The notes beneath the pieces were generated by a model that worked only from the letters and a program-made list of their open reading frames with translations, made no database searches and was not told the DNA's origin. A program made the translations under genes and the position numbers. From the NCBI GenBank assembly GCA_004352715.1, contig SCFE01000040.1, positions 1,026,760 through 1,090,759 of the forward strand: DNA of 64,000 nt. The letters run 5' to 3'. Positions within the stretch are counted from its first letter, which is position 1. Each line of letters opens with the position of its first letter. Positions 1 through 43,573 of the stretch are shown here, one piece after another. The DNA is from Hofstenia miamia. Taxonomy: Eukaryota; Xenacoelomorpha; Acoela.

Positions 1-155
1 GTGATTTTGACTGACTAAATCAAAACATTTTCGGTAAAATACTGAAAAATTAAAAAAAGGTGTAAGGCATTTTCTAGGGTCTATTTTTTCAGTATTTTCA
101 AAATTTTTCGTGGGGTTTCGTTGCCCTCCCCCGTCAGAAATCCTGCGTACTGCAA
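1..155 (-). repeat. Truncated hAT-type MITE copy (family with GCGTACGCAG ends)
   Basis: Read on the minus strand it begins cagtacgcaggatttctgac followed by a G-rich run and tagaccctagaaaatg, matching the end and interior of the elements at 5586-5807 and 35188-35408. The other end would be left of the window. Confidence 0.5.
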
Positions 156-469
156 TTTGTGATGGTTTTTATAAAAATGTTTAAAACGATATTAATATAT
201 AATGAAGATATGTAAAATCTGAAGGTAACACTGGATAGAGTATCGTCTGCCATTTCACTTTCATCCTTAATTCGCGCCCAAGCGCGACGACTTCTGATTT
301 TGCGCGCCTGGACGGGAATTGGGTGGTCTATTTATAGAAAATAAAATAGTTGTGCTAAGTCATTGTTGCCATGGGCGTTAGACCACTTTACTATCTGAAC
401 ATTAGGTAAGGGAAGCATTTCCATTGAAAAAAGTTAATATATTCATATACTTCCAGCGCATGAATAATT

Positions 470-725
470 TTTATGCAAACTTTCACCATAATAGGGAAGC
501 ACACTTAGCCATAATGTGCAAAAGAGACAGAAATGGACATTGGCCGGTACATCTAAATGATACCAATTCGGCCCAATTTTATAATACTTGCTTAAATATT
601 CTCAAATTTTTCGGTTTGCTACATCAATATTTGATAAATACTTTTAATAAAATCTACACCCTCCCATTGAAGATTCTAAATTGAATTTTAAAAGAGTATG
701 TGATACTAACGTAAAACTTCAAAAC
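470..725 (+). repeat. Diverged interspersed repeat shared with 33640-33840
   Basis: The stretch tcggcccaattttataatac ... ggtttgct ... gaagattctaaattgaa ... aacttcaaaa recurs in the same order and orientation at 33640-33840, at an estimated 70-75% identity. The 86-codon open frame that starts at 424 falls in it and is not taken as a gene. Confidence 0.5.
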
Positions 726-953
726 GTTAATTTTCTTTATTAATACATTGTTTATAACTTATATAGAATTCAGGGCATTTGCATTGACTTGCGTAATAAT
801 CAATTTTTTTCAAATTTCTTATCCAAGCCCAGCCCATGCAAATCTCTGCACCAAGTTTCCAATAGGCTTGGAGATAACTGTTTGAAAATGCGGACAAAAC
901 AGTTTGGTACTTTAAGAACACAAGTTTAGTTTATAGTTAATATTATATCTTCA

Positions 954-30451
<29,498 letters not shown>

Positions 30452-30600
30452 CCTTTCAGTCGTGATCGTATAACTATTTTTAAGACTCTGATTTCGTGCT
30501 AGAGGGAGCTAAGCAAATATTGGCCAATCAGAGAATTGCTGTCGAGAAATGTGAAAGCAATGAAACATGAAACCTGCAAAATACACAATTTAAAAAATAA
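30452..30600 (-). promoter_or_regulatory. Candidate 5' UTR / proximal promoter of the Eph-like gene
   Basis: Immediately upstream of the ATG. A perfect palindrome ATTGGCCAAT (CCAAT boxes on both strands) lies at 30519-30528, about 70 bases before the start codon, and an A/T run (cttaaaaatag) lies nearer the ATG. The transcription start is not known; a 5' UTR intron is possible. Inference only. Confidence 0.3.
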
Positions 30601-31017
30601 ATAAAACTAATTAATTTTTAAATTTGAAATCAAATTAAAATTGCTTACGAATCAAGAATGTCAGGAAATAAATATTCAACTTAACAAATATGTAATTTCT
30701 TTGTCTATGATAGTAAAATTAATTCTTACATTATTTAACATGGCCAACACCTGAAAAAAATAACTGCAAATAATAATAATTATATATATATATATATATA
30801 TANNNNNNNNNNNNNNNNNNNNNNNNNNNNNNNNNNNNNNNNNNNNNNNNNNNNNNNNNNNNNNNNNNNNNNNNNNNNNNNNNNNNNNNNNNNNNNNNNN
30901 NNNNNNNNNNNNNNNNNNNNNNNNNNNNNNNNNNNNNNNNNNNNNNNNNNNNNNNNNNNNNNNNNNNNNNNNNNNNNNNNNNNNNNNNNNNNNNNNNNNN
31001 NNNNNNNNNNNNNNNNN

Positions 31018-31988
31018 AAATTTGAAGTAACTGGAAGTGTGTTAAATGCTCCTAAAGAAGGTCGTCCAAGAACAGTCTGTTATAGTGGCAGCTGCATTTC
31101 TTCATTCTCCTAAAAATTCTATTCGGCAGGCGTCGAAGAAGCTGAACATTTCTCAAACCTCACTCCACCGTATCTTGCATGAAATAGGTCTAAAACCATA
31201 CAGACCTCATCTTCTTCATGCCCTAAATGAGGATGACCCGGCTAAGCGATTAGAATTTTGTAAGAATTTTGTACAATTTGGGAAGAATCACCAGATTTTC
31301 CAGATTGCATCTTATGGAGTGATGAAGCTTGCCTCAAACTGAATGGGCATACTAACAGACACAATTGTGTTTATTGGGACAATGAGAACCCCCATCGTAT
31401 AATTGAAACGGAAGTCAATGTTCTGTAGTGACAGTCTGGGCTGGAATTGACAACACTGGTCTAGTTGGCCCATTCTTTTTTGAAGGAACTGTTAATGGTG
31501 AACATTATCTTGATATGCTCAAGACTGAAGAATGAAGTGTTTCCTATTGTTAATGAGTTCCCCCATTTCGGTGATCTTCATTTTCAACAATATGGAGCAC
31601 CTGCGCACTACCACCAAGATGTTCGACAATGGCCTGATGAAACATTTCCGGGACGTTGGATTGGTCGTCGATACCAATCGAATGGCCAGCCAGATCCCCG
31701 GATCTGACTCCACCTGTTTTTTTTCTATGGGGAGTTCTAAAGAACGCGGTTTATGCTAAAAAGCCCAGAACAATTGATCAACTAAAACAAAGTATTCAGC
31801 ACGAATGGAACCAAATTTCAAAGGAAACTTGGCAGAAAGTATGTCGCAGTTTTGTCAAAAGATGTAGTGATTGTATTAAAGTTCAAGGTAAACATTTTGA
31901 ACATTTGTAAATACTAAATATACCTATTAAATTGGTTGTTTTTGATGTACAATTTTTATTTAAGTTTGCGGTTCAGTTACTTTTGGAA

Positions 31989-32032
<44 letters not shown>

Positions 32033-32471
32033 TAATGCAAGGCTATTTAGTGTTTTTTATTTTTTTTTAGTTTAAAAAAAGAAATACTTGTTATCTAGAA
32101 AAAGGGAATTGACAGTATAATTGCATTCCATTAAAGCTTTTTCTAAATGGAGTAGAAGAGGAAGGTGGAACTAGTAATTCGGCAAGATTCTTATCGAATT
32201 TTAAGTGGTGTAACTGAAAAAAATAGAATTTCTAAATTTTAATAAACTCATAAAGGCAATATCTTGAACGAAAAGCTAATATAAATGAATTTGTAAACAT
32301 AACCAGTAACAATAATACAGTACTGTTGTTCTCTAAGGTTTGTTGATATGGTTGGATGGCATGAGGTTAACTTAGTGAATGCATTAAAATCAGTCTTGAC
32401 TACGAAATAGGTTCTGCAATCAACTAACAAAAACTAGAGGTTTCCATAAACACGAATTGTATGTTGAAATT

Positions 32472-32515
<44 letters not shown>
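31018..32515 (+). mobile_element. Composite repeat unit copy 3 with dead mariner-type transposase
   Basis: Offset from copy 2 by exactly 3460 bases along its whole length, so both TA arrays have the same size. It follows a 215-base N gap (30803-31017) and lies about 570 bp upstream of the Eph-like start codon, in the opposite orientation to that gene. Same lesions as copies 1 and 2; no intact protein. Confidence 0.9.
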
Positions 32516-32516
<1 letters not shown>

Positions 32517-33584
32517 AAAATTTCATAAATTTGGTGAAAAATCAGTAAGAAAAGAAAGCTAACCTAAATATATGCATACACAAAATTTTGGTCGTGTGGA
32601 TCCATGGGGCTCCATAGGGTGGGGTGGGGTGAGGATCAAGATTTTCCCCATGGACAATCCTGGATATAAAATATTTTGAGGGTAATTTTGATGAATAAAG
32701 TTGAAAACCTCATGGGCTTACATGTGTGTATTGGTTCAATAGTCTTAAAAGTAATTATTTTTTCATCCTTGCTATTAAAATTGGATATGTCGAATATTTC
32801 AATAGGCTGACATTGCGTTATTAAAACATTTTAAGAAATTAGCTACTTGTTCTTTTGAGATTGTATATTTCCACAACTAAAATGCAATTGAATTACTTTG
32901 CGCTTGTCAAAAACGCATTCATTTTCTTCCTATAATTTGCATAAGGACATTTTCCTCAATCAATTAGCAATTTCATATTACAGCATAATATGACAATTAT
33001 TGTTGGAAATAAGTTGATTCTTTTTTAAATAACAAGATAATATGTAATGAAATATATAATATATCATTTAATTGTTGCTAAGAAATTAACTGTAATCCAT
33101 GTAGGATCTACTGAAATGTTTTTAATATATATATATATATATACACATACAAATATATATATACACATATATATATATATATATATAGACATTTTTCATT
33201 AACGTTATAATTTTTGACTAAAGTCATAATACAATTTTAAGCACGTGGAGTAGAGCACAAACAAAAACAAACAGCCGTGTGCGATTTGTGATGTCAGCGG
33301 GAATTTATAAATAACTCAAATTAACAACAGTGGGCCTCTTAGTACAAAACCACTACTTAAATAAGCATTCAGTTCAAATCAACAATATTTTTCGATTATT
33401 TCGTGTCTACAAAATGCCAAAGTGGTCTTTCTTAAGAAATGGTTCTTATAGACTTTGAATCCGTAATACTGTATTAGCATTTTTCCAAATCATTTGGTTG
33501 TAATCAGTTCGATTATAGAAATACATTTCTAACAAAGAACATAAATTTGTATGTGTGTGTAAATACCTTAAAATAAAGATGTGC

Positions 33585-34175
33585 ATGGGCCGAAAATTTA
33601 GGCCCACGAAACTTTAGGTCCGAATCCGGCCTGGCCCATTTAATTTAATACAAACTCGGCCCATTTTAGGCCAATTTTCAAAATACTTGTCCAAAAAAAT
33701 GTTCTTTATTTTTTGGTTTGCTCCACAACAATTTGGTCTGATAGAGATACTTCTAATAAAATCTAACCACTAAAATTGAAGATTCTAAATTGAAATTTAG
33801 AAAAGTATATGATATTAATGTAAAATCTTCAAAATGGAATTTGTATTTTTCAACTTTATAATTTATAAAGTTTTTTAAAATTCGGATAATGTTTTGGCCC
33901 ATCTTTTCGATTTCTTGGGCCCAAGCCCATTTTGAAATTTTACGTTAGTATAATATACATTACTAAGACTCAATTTATGCTTATCTATTTCAGTGTGTAG
34001 ATCCCATAATGAACTTCTAACTACCCAACTTTGGTCTAGGAAACAGTAAATTTCAAGAAATTTTCTTCGCAAGAATTATATAATGGGATGCAATAGTGTT
34101 AATTAAAATATGCCCTGGTGGATTTGGGTCGGGTCTTTGTCCACCTCTCTGCACATATTATACAGGTTTCCGCAA
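33585..34175. repeat. Probable degenerate hAT-type element
   Basis: Begins agatgtgcatgggccgaaaa and ends ggtctttgtccacctctctgcacat, short inverted ATGTGCA ends with GGCC-rich margins, a layout seen in hAT elements. It shares its left part with 470-725. No clear target duplication was found. Confidence 0.35.
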
Positions 34176-35187
34176 GCTTAGCAGCATGGAAGTATAATGG
34201 TATTTTTTTGATATTAGCACTAATTTGGAGCTTTTGTTCTACTAGTTCTTGACTATATTGATATATGATATTTGTAGAATTTACAAAGCAAAGTTTATGT
34301 CTACAATATGTTGATAGTGTAAGCGAAACTTTAATTTCAGACCACTTCCAACCTTGATTCATTGTATGAACATTGAGAATAAAACTGTCTAACTTGACAA
34401 TCGTCGATTATTGGAAAGCGAATTTTGGTGAAAGACTATTTTTCAGTACACCTATGAGCAATGAATGAATAAACTGAGAACTGAATGCCTGATTAAAACT
34501 TCATTGGTGGCTTGTATTTCCAATGAACATTTTTCTCTTATGCAATAACCTAAGATTGTTGCATTGAGCCTGTCCTCATTATTCTGTTCATGACTGTATA
34601 TCCCATTAAGACACTTTATACATAAGCTTTATAACTATTGGTTATTTAATAAAAAGGAGTGAGCTACTATAAGAATAAGATCCACTTATTGAACTCCCAC
34701 TTTTGGAATATTTTGCACATAACAGTTAATGTTAAACTAACCCAGAACAAATTGAAAATTAAATGGACTCATTGTAAACCTGTCGTCAGTCACAGCGGCA
34801 CTGATATAAAAGGGCGTTTGGCGGTACATGATCTTTACTAATTTCTTCTCGTCAATGAACTAGGATTACGCATGATGGCATTTAGTGCTTTTGTGGGTTA
34901 GTTTTTCTTGAGGAAATTACTGAGAGGGATGCGACAATTAAATTAAAAGATTAGCAACTCATGTATACTGAAACGTCATCTTAAATTTCTAAACATTTAT
35001 TATATTACTTTGGTGATTCCATTACAATTACGCTTCAAAAATATATTTAAAAGATGACACATTTATCGAGACTTTGATATATTTAGTTTGCTATTAGGTA
35101 CATAGACATTGTAGTAAGATAGAGCAGTGGCTATTAATGGACATTAATTTCAGTAGTAGTTTAAAAGTGTTTTCCTATATAGGTTAC

Positions 35188-35408
35188 CAGGGGCGTACGC
35201 AGGATTTTCTGACGGGGGGACATCGTCATTACCCCAAAATTTTTGAAAATATTGAGAAAATAGACCCTAAAAATGCATTTCACGATCCTAGATTTTAAAT
35301 TTTTCAAATTTTTACGAAAAAATTTTTAATTTATCAAGTCAAAATCAAATTTGGAAACCTGACGGTGGGGGGACATTCTGCCATGTCCCCCCTCTGCGTA
35401 CGCCACTG
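35188..35408. mobile_element. hAT-type MITE, 221 bp, intact ends and target duplication
   Basis: Terminal inverted repeats CAGGGGCGTACGCAGGATTT / CAGTGGCGTACGCAGAGGGG, flanked on both sides by TAGGTTAC (35180-35187 and 35409-35416), an exact 8-bp duplication. Non-coding, with G/C-run subterminal parts and an AT-rich centre. This is the best copy of a family also seen at 1-155, 5586-5807, 10400-10525 and 14874-15018. Confidence 0.88.
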
Positions 35409-38400
35409 TAGGTTACGTATGTTAATTCTTGGCAACTAATAATTGCATTAGCAAGAAGCACTGTTTTTCACATTATATTTTTAGATTTTAAATAAAGTTT
35501 TTTGAAAATAATTGAGCCATAGTCAGTAGGACTAATATTCGAACAACTATTTTCCCTCAAGTTTGTATTAGCTGCAAAGTATATATGGCCTCTAAGTAAT
35601 TGATTGCGATACTAAAAATGGCGTGTATTCAAAATCCATCATTGACCTAAATTATTAGAAGATACCAACATATAATGCTTAAAAATGTTGAACTCTTTTA
35701 GTGATTTAAATATGATGTTTGATTGCTCGTAAGAAATGCTACAACATTTTTGAATTAAGCTTTAAAATAGCAAGTGCATCCAATGTATATTTCTATTGCT
35801 GTAGCTCTGGCTCATGGAGAGTATTTTGTAAAATAATCCCGGTTTGAAAATTAGTCCGGGATTATGCAACCTAGGATTTTACATACAATAGTGACTAAAA
35901 GAGTTCATCCCCCGTGATGAGCATTTTATAATGATAGGCTTTTTAAAATATTTTCTCTGCTAATTTCAAAGGTCCTGTAGTATTCTCATTTACATTAAGA
36001 AATACGAAACACTTGCTTAAGACAAATGTATTTGAATGCCAGGTGAAATGGTTGACGTTTCATTAAGAAAAAATATAAGGAAGAAGGTTTCCTCACAAAT
36101 GTTCTTCTGCAATTAGTCAGATCTATACTATTGAAACCAGGGATATTTATATATAAGTCTCACAACCCTAGAACTGTATAAACTCAACGGGTTATTAACA
36201 TTGTCTTGTCTATTTGCTTTTGATATTATACACAAATATAAAAGTAAATCTAGAAAATTAACTTCATCAATATGAAACTTCCAAATGTTTTCTCCGTTTA
36301 GTGAAAATACATCGCATTATTCAAATCCAAGCATGGGCTTTGGTAATACATGTTTTTAATATTGAGAAAAGTAATATTTTTCTACTTGGATAGAATTCAC
36401 ACCGATGATATATCTTATATCGTTTTGTATAACTCAGCTCTGAATCAAAAAGAATTGGGTGGTAACTTTTTATGACTAGACCTTTATAAAAAGTAGATTT
36501 TCAAGTATTAATTCTAAAAATGCATAAGATCCTATTTCGATGGTTCAAATTTTGACAATCCTGGCTACATCTTCCAATGCCATGAATACTGCAATATTAA
36601 TAAAGGCATTGATTGCTAATTTAATCTGTTGACAAATTTAATCACAGGAATATTGCTTAGGTTTTCATTTTAAGATTTGGTCAAAAATGTCGCTATTATC
36701 ATCTTTCTAAATGAAATTGAAAACAAATATAATCTTGTGATAGTATGTTTAAAATTTGCACTAATATCATTCGAAAGGTATCATTTCTAACGTCATTGAC
36801 CTTACTCAAATGGTTGAAGAATCAAAAGGCAATATTTCACTTAAGAAATTAAAAGTAAAAACACATTACAGAGCATTTCAATTTACAATTAATTAAGAAA
36901 TAATGAATAGAATTTGTAAATCGTGAAGCATGACATATGTGTTGGAGAGCATTTCTATTAAAGCTTATTGCAGTAGCTGAAGTAGTTGAAAATATTAACT
37001 ATTTTTCTGTGAAAATTCCGAATTTGTTAAAAATATTTAAATTCGTTCCATAACTAATGCTCATTTAATTATAATGTTTCGAGAAATGGAAACAACGAAG
37101 AGCATTTTGGATAATTTTTTCATCTTTTGATATACATTTTCGTAATGCATCATTTGATTTACTATTCCGACAAAAATCCAATTTTTGTTTTCAAAAAGTT
37201 TGATTTTTGTTAAGCAAAATGTTACAAGCCCCAATAATGGGTTAACACTGATTTCTTATCAGCCATTTGCTTACACATTGAAATTGAATATTAAGTGACG
37301 ATTTTACAACTATATATGATGACAATATGTAAATAAATCTGGCAAAACCGAAATGGGTTTACTATTTAAGAACTAAACAATTTTTAAAATGTTCTTTTGA
37401 AATGGAAAATATCATTTAACTTAATGCTTAAATACTTGCTTATTGTTATTTTATAAGGTCAAAAAATATATTATTTTGAATATTCATTCTGCATGTAGTT
37501 GTATATTATAATTTCTAAAAATTAGAAATTTGATGAAAGGTTTTTCTATAGAGTTTTTTGTTTTATATTTTCTAGGAAAGACAAACTTCCAGAAATGCAA
37601 ATATCAGTGCCACTAAATTTTTACAAGCAAGATAGTTGCAAGGAATTCTGCTTGAGGCCGAATGTTTCAAAGGGTTTTACTGAAAAACATGTAATTCCTG
37701 AAGTGGGCCTAATGGTGATAACTCTGAACTATTGATGTTTCTCTCTTTCTTTATATATATATATATATATATAAAGTCTATATACATATGTATCTCACTA
37801 AATGCAAATTAAAATCTTTCGCATGACTGTGTTTCCAAACATAAAGCCTTGAAATCATGGTAGGATAGTGACACTTTATAGTACCTATCTCCATGTTATA
37901 TATATTAAAAATATTTATGTTCGAGTGAATAATGCCGGAATAATTGCAAAAAATTAGATATCGTGCAAATTTGATGTCGTGGTTTATCAGTTTCTTGGAA
38001 TAGAAAACACACAAACGAAATAATTGAATTGCGATTGTTATAAAATTGTTGTACGTGTTGTATATGCGTAGAATTTTTCCAGTCTAAAACAATCTCACCG
38101 ATGTTGCTTAAAATGAGGCCCATCCGGGGATAGAGGACTAAATTTGTTTAACACACATTGTGTCACCTATATAATTAGTGTTAACTTTTGAAATTTATTG
38201 AACATTGCTTGCTGTTTATTTCCATACGGATGTAACAGTTTAGTTAACATAAAGTTATTTGTATAGATTTCGTGTCCGAATGTGCATTCAGTTATACAAA
38301 AATAAATTTTAGAGCTTTACAACAAAGGTCACAAAATAGGAGGTATAAATAATCTCCAATTTACAGGCCGTTAGTTTGCTATTGTTACTATGTAAACACT

Positions 38401-38732
38401 CGCGTTTAGAAAGAAAAACTAGTTGAATGAATAATTGAATTAGCTAGAAACTTGTGTTTCTCTTCAATTCATAGGTAATTGATAGCAATCAATTTTCTAT
38501 GCATTAACAAATTACATTTAGCATTAAATTGCAAATTGATATTGTCGATTGGTTTTCAATTAGCAACAAAATATATTTCACATTCAGATTATAGGAACTG
38601 CGCTTAAAAGTTAAATCATGAAAGTCATTATTTCCTGCTTTGCAAATATATATCAAACAATTATAACAATAACTGCAATCAGCAAATGCATAAAACGATA
38701 TAGCATATGTAATGTGTACTCAATAAAAAATT
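35409..38732. other. Non-coding stretch
   Basis: AT-rich, no supported gene. A (TA)n array lies at 37751-37772, and 37808-37900 and 38400-38560 are repeat pieces also found near 54.3 and 54.6 kb. Confidence 0.5.
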
Positions 38733-39305
38733 GAGCCCTCGTTAGTCGCGATGTATGCATTTACACGATGTTATCCATGCTCCCGTTGTAACTGTGTGAT
38801 AACACTTTTAGGATTGCACTAATTAGGTTCTGTTTGTTGTGGCACTCTAGTTTATTGATTTTCCTTTTCCAAGCCACCGAAATGTTCTCAATTGGCGAAA
38901 AATTAGGTGTACTTCCAGACCCTATTATATATATATATATATATATATATATCCAGTGAAAAATTTATGTGGGCAAGCATATATTTAGGCTATCCATATT
39001 TGAGTACAACCTAAAAACCTAATGTGGTGCAGCTTTGCTTTAAAATCGCTGTGCAAAACGGTTGAATTTTAGATCCNNNNNNNNNNNNNNNNNNNNNNNN
39101 NNNNNNNNNNNNNNNNNNNNNNNNNNNNNNNNNNNNNNNNNNNNNNNNNNNNNNNNNNNNNNNNNNNNNNNNNNNNNNNNNNNNNNNNNNNNNNNNNNNN
39201 NNNNNNNNNNNNNNNNNNNNNNNNNNNNNNNNNCTCCCCCCCAATAGCAACGAAGGTTTGTTCTCAAAATCGCGGTAATTAAGCGAATCCTTTGGTGCCA
39301 AATAT
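38733..39305 (-). pseudogene. Tc1-type transposase relic interrupted by TA array and N gap
   Basis: Minus-strand reading gives SPIENISVAWKRKINKLECH, NKQNLISAILKVLSHSYNGS, then a stop, then MHTSRLTRAQ. This is the C-terminus of a Tc1-like transposase (SPDLNPIENVW..WKR.I......K..L...I...W). A (TA)n array at 38925-38950 cuts the frame just before it. Open codons at 39234-39301 (PKDSLNYRDFENKPSLLLGG) beyond the gap 39077-39233 may be an upstream part of the same relic. Dead. Confidence 0.55.
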
Positions 39306-42300
39306 AATGCTATTTACATTTTTGCGTCACTTCCAGCAAATCGATAAAATTAAGTTTTACCGTACAATTACATAATTACAAGTGACGAACATTTTAAATA
39401 TTATTTAAGTTCAGTATAACACTGAACATACAAGTGAGATATTTTAGATCCAAACTTTCACCTAAATTCACATCAAGTGATACGTAATAATTTATTTCAG
39501 TTCACGCTGTTCCTTCAAAGTTAAATAAAGTGTGATTGCCAAAATCTCTCCCCATTTACTGTCTATTCAAAATACTTTATCAAATAGTTTTGATCAATTA
39601 TTTTTCTTCTTTGATTTCATGTCTTTGATTTCAAACGATTTGTTGAAGGTGGTCGTTTTAAATGCCAACAAAAATATTATTCAAAATTTTAATATTTCTT
39701 TAAATATTTTCGTTTTCTCTGAATTGTCACAGTCCTCACAATTCAGACGTTAACTGAAAACTTGTGGCTTTAAACAAACTTGTTTCGTAAAGATAACTTA
39801 TTTTTATTTAGGAAAAACTGAGCAGTAAGACTTTTAACAAACTTAACAGAATAGAATATTTTAAAAATTCTGGTTTGTTATCTATAGTTTGTTGTAAAAA
39901 ATGTTAGAAAATATCCTTCATAAATCGAGAAACCGGCAAATTCAATTTATGGGATTCCACGGGGTCATTCGATGAATATTTGGAATTTTTGTTAAAAGAT
40001 GCAATTGTTTATAAATGGAATTGATTAAAACGTAAGAAACTCATATTTGCTTCAATTCAATTTACGACTCGCTTCTTTCCTTTATGCCACAGGGCTGGCT
40101 GAAAAAAATAAGGGTTTTTAAATCATGTTTAAAACAGTGTTCTAAGCAAGTGTTTTTTTTCAAAGATTTTTTTCAATGTTTTTTTGTTCAACATATCAAT
40201 ATAAAATGCTGATAAATATTTTTGTTTGTGGTTATAAATATTTATTTAGTTCTTGGTTATTTTCCAAAAGAATTATTTGAGGTTGCTGAATTGGTACTTG
40301 TCCTTTCATCCTCGAGTGCTGGTACTGGGAGTATCTTTTTGACCATGGGATATGCACAGTCTCAGCTACGGAACAGCCTTTCTAACAAGAAAGTTCATAA
40401 ACTGTCTTTCTGCTGTCATATTTTAAAGGACACTTGAATACTATGCAGATTTACGAAATGTTATATGAAAAAAAAAAACTTTCTTGAAAAAAAGGGGTTT
40501 TTACAAATAAAACAAATAAAGCGTTTTTTTAAATTTTTTCTAAAAAAAACAAATGCCAACTGAATGAATATATTTGAACTTATAAATAATATGTAATACA
40601 TACATGCATTTGAAAATAACCCATATTTTGAGAGTAATTAAAGGAAATAACACAAATAGGTTAAAATCACAATTTCACACAGTCGATGTTTCAGCAATAC
40701 AAATAAAAATCTGTCTGTTAGCTATACATTTTAACAGTATAATTGAAATTTTTTATCGTACTAAAAACTAAAATTTAAATTAATACCTAATATATTTTGT
40801 GAAAGAATTAATATTGATAATAAATTGTATTCAATAGGTAGGAACCAAATAACAGTTAACAAAAGCCAGGAAAATATTCACTATATAGTTTGCAAATGTG
40901 TATGAAATAGTTAAATTAGTTACTGTAAGAAAATGTCTTTTTTAGTGGAAAAATGGCTCTGTGATGCATTTTGAGGTCGAAAAGAAAAATCAAATAAACA
41001 TCCTGATACATCGCATATTTACAACCTCAAATATAAAAGGAACAATGTAAAAACACTCCATCTGTCTTCAAAACTAAAAACATAAGTAGTTGTATACAGT
41101 TTTTGCATCTATATTGCTCCTATAAACTTTTTTAAGAATTTGGACGATTATGTGTATCTTCTGCAGTTAAGTTGTATGAATGTCGCTAACTATTAAATTT
41201 CCCGAAAAGTGCCGAAATAGTTAAATCTGTCTCTTATACACATCTGATGATAACATTTACATAATGACCCTAAAAAAAGTTATTCTTGGGTTTCAAGACT
41301 TACTTTTAGCTTTGGTCAAAAAAACTTTTTTCCGATTTCAAATTATAAATATAGCTAATGACCTTCAAACTAAGTTGAAAATTTGCCAGGAGCAGAGGAA
41401 ATATATCAGTGGTTTAAAATATCACTGTGGACGCATTAGTTAAATATACGTATTCCCCTTGTCTTAGCAAAGTCTCAATTTAGTTCGCAGACTTATATTT
41501 ATGAAGGCTGTGGTCCAGCTGAAAAAATTTACGATTATTAACAGCGATATCGCCATCATAACAATCCACTCTTTGTATGTGTTACAATAGCGTTATAAAA
41601 TAATCAATAATGACTTGGAAATTGTCTGACCTGTTATTGATTAGGTTACTCTGCAGAAACAAGACAGGTGATTTCCAGTTATACGCGTCGCTCAAACTAA
41701 TGAATAAAGAAATTCACATTATGACGTTTTTCTAATAGTAATTGGTAAAACCTTCATGTTCAAAATTGTACTAAGCAGCTAATATCTCATTTTGATTTCT
41801 CTAATTAATCAATCTCCGATTAAAGACCTCTCAACTGAATGGCTTCCATCATGGTTTATTTGATTCTTGCGAATTTAAAATCTGTATCTTTATAGATTTA
41901 TGCATTAATAATGTTTAAAAACGAGTTTCATGGGACCAGGAAATTTCAGTCATTATCATTATATTTGATTTAGCAGTTTTTTGAATGTTTCAAATGATTA
42001 TAATACACACACACACATATATATATATAAATACAATTCTGCGCTAATTTTGACATTAAAATATTGTCTTCACTTATATTTTACACATTACAAATACATT
42101 AATTGATGAAATTTATATAAATTTTAGCATGTAGTATGTGTTGTTATATTATATACATGCATACGAAGATACATTTCTAGTCTGAATTCGTAATACATTT
42201 AAGCATAAAACAATTTAAGTTTTTCTAAATTTTTTGTTAAGTAATTTGTTAAGTAACCTGCACAGTTGCTGAAGTAAATTTTCGGCAGAATTGCAGATAG

Positions 42301-43573
42301 GTAACGAAATTGTGTAGCAAAATACGATATTCAACTTAAGTCACTCAAGGTGATGAATTGTTTTTGAATTTTTAGGAACTATGAAAATTGCTCTTAATAA
42401 CCGAATTATCGTTACAACTGACCTCTTTATAGACGAAGAAACTTACATGTGCAAGGTTAGTTTTAGCTGAACCTTAAAGTTTGCTAGCTATATCCGGCTT
42501 CGCCTTATACCCGAACCCCGTTATAAGCGGGTTATAATGCATTTATTAACTTGTATGATTTACAGATAGATGAAGTCGAGGGGGAGAATTAATTAAATTC
42601 ATGGCTAGGTTCTTGTCAGCAAAAAAGAAAAAAATGTTCTTAATGATTTTACAAGTTCAAGCTGAGGCTGCTCAAATTCAAGTTTTTCGTAAGGCCAAGC
42701 CGGTGAGGATCAATGAAATAAATTAAAAATTGTCATTAATGTAAAGTTGACCTTATGCTTGTCAGATCACCGCACTTGCTCTTTTGAAGTTACAAGAACT
42801 ATTTCCACGTAACAACAACACAAGTTTTTGGTTTTGAAAATAAAAAAATTTCGGATTAGATTGCGTGCGAAAAATAAAGGAAGTTTGTTAGTTGGCCCCA
42901 TATTATTCCATTTCTGTTTGAAATAAGTAAAAGTTTCAAAATTTCTTACCTTCACACTTATATATCAAATCTAGTAAACTATAATTTAGGCTTAGGCTTG
43001 ATGCAAAACAACTTACATGCATCCAAGGCCAAGGATATCCGTATGAATTCAATTTACTTTCGATTAACCAAGATTTTTGTACTATGCTTGTAATTGCAAT
43101 GCAGCTGTAAAACATCTTGAAGAGGTCTAGGGAGGGTCTTACAATGAATGAAAGACACTCTTTGGGCTTCCTGAAAACTAATTTTTTCTGTTGATCATTT
43201 TGAAGACCAATTTAATATTTATTTTAATTATACTCTTATATGTACTTCTTAATATCTTTAGACTCCAAGAAATGCAATTCAAATTTTTTATTATTTATGA
43301 ATAACAGTATAATAGTACAATGTAATCTCAAAAATATTGTTTATGAATATGGCACAATTCGAAAATAAATTCACAGTAAATATATAAGGATCTCATTCCA
43401 CAAAGTGATTTTTTTAAATTATGCAAAATTCTAAACTTTAAGATTGCTCTGGCACAGCGGCGTAGCCAGCCAATTACTTAAGAGTGGACAATACTAATTT
43501 TAAATCTAAATAGGTATGTTATTGTTAAACATTTTTAGTCTGTTTTCACTTAAACGAGTATCTCATATTAGTA
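39306..43573. other. Non-coding stretch
   Basis: About 4.3 kb, strongly AT-rich with A- and T-runs (40130-40560). No coding exon, RNA gene or transposon with recognisable ends was found. 43455 shows an isolated element end cagcggcgtagccag. Confidence 0.5.

Noticed and set aside
727-921. 64-codon minus-strand open frame as the terminal Eph-like exon
   Set aside because: An acceptor and phase could fit, but neither this frame nor the next shows kinase C-lobe motifs (CP..L..LM..CW, RP).
39011-39301. 96-codon open frame on the minus strand
   Set aside because: More than half is N; only the ends may belong to a Tc1 relic, so it is not a gene.
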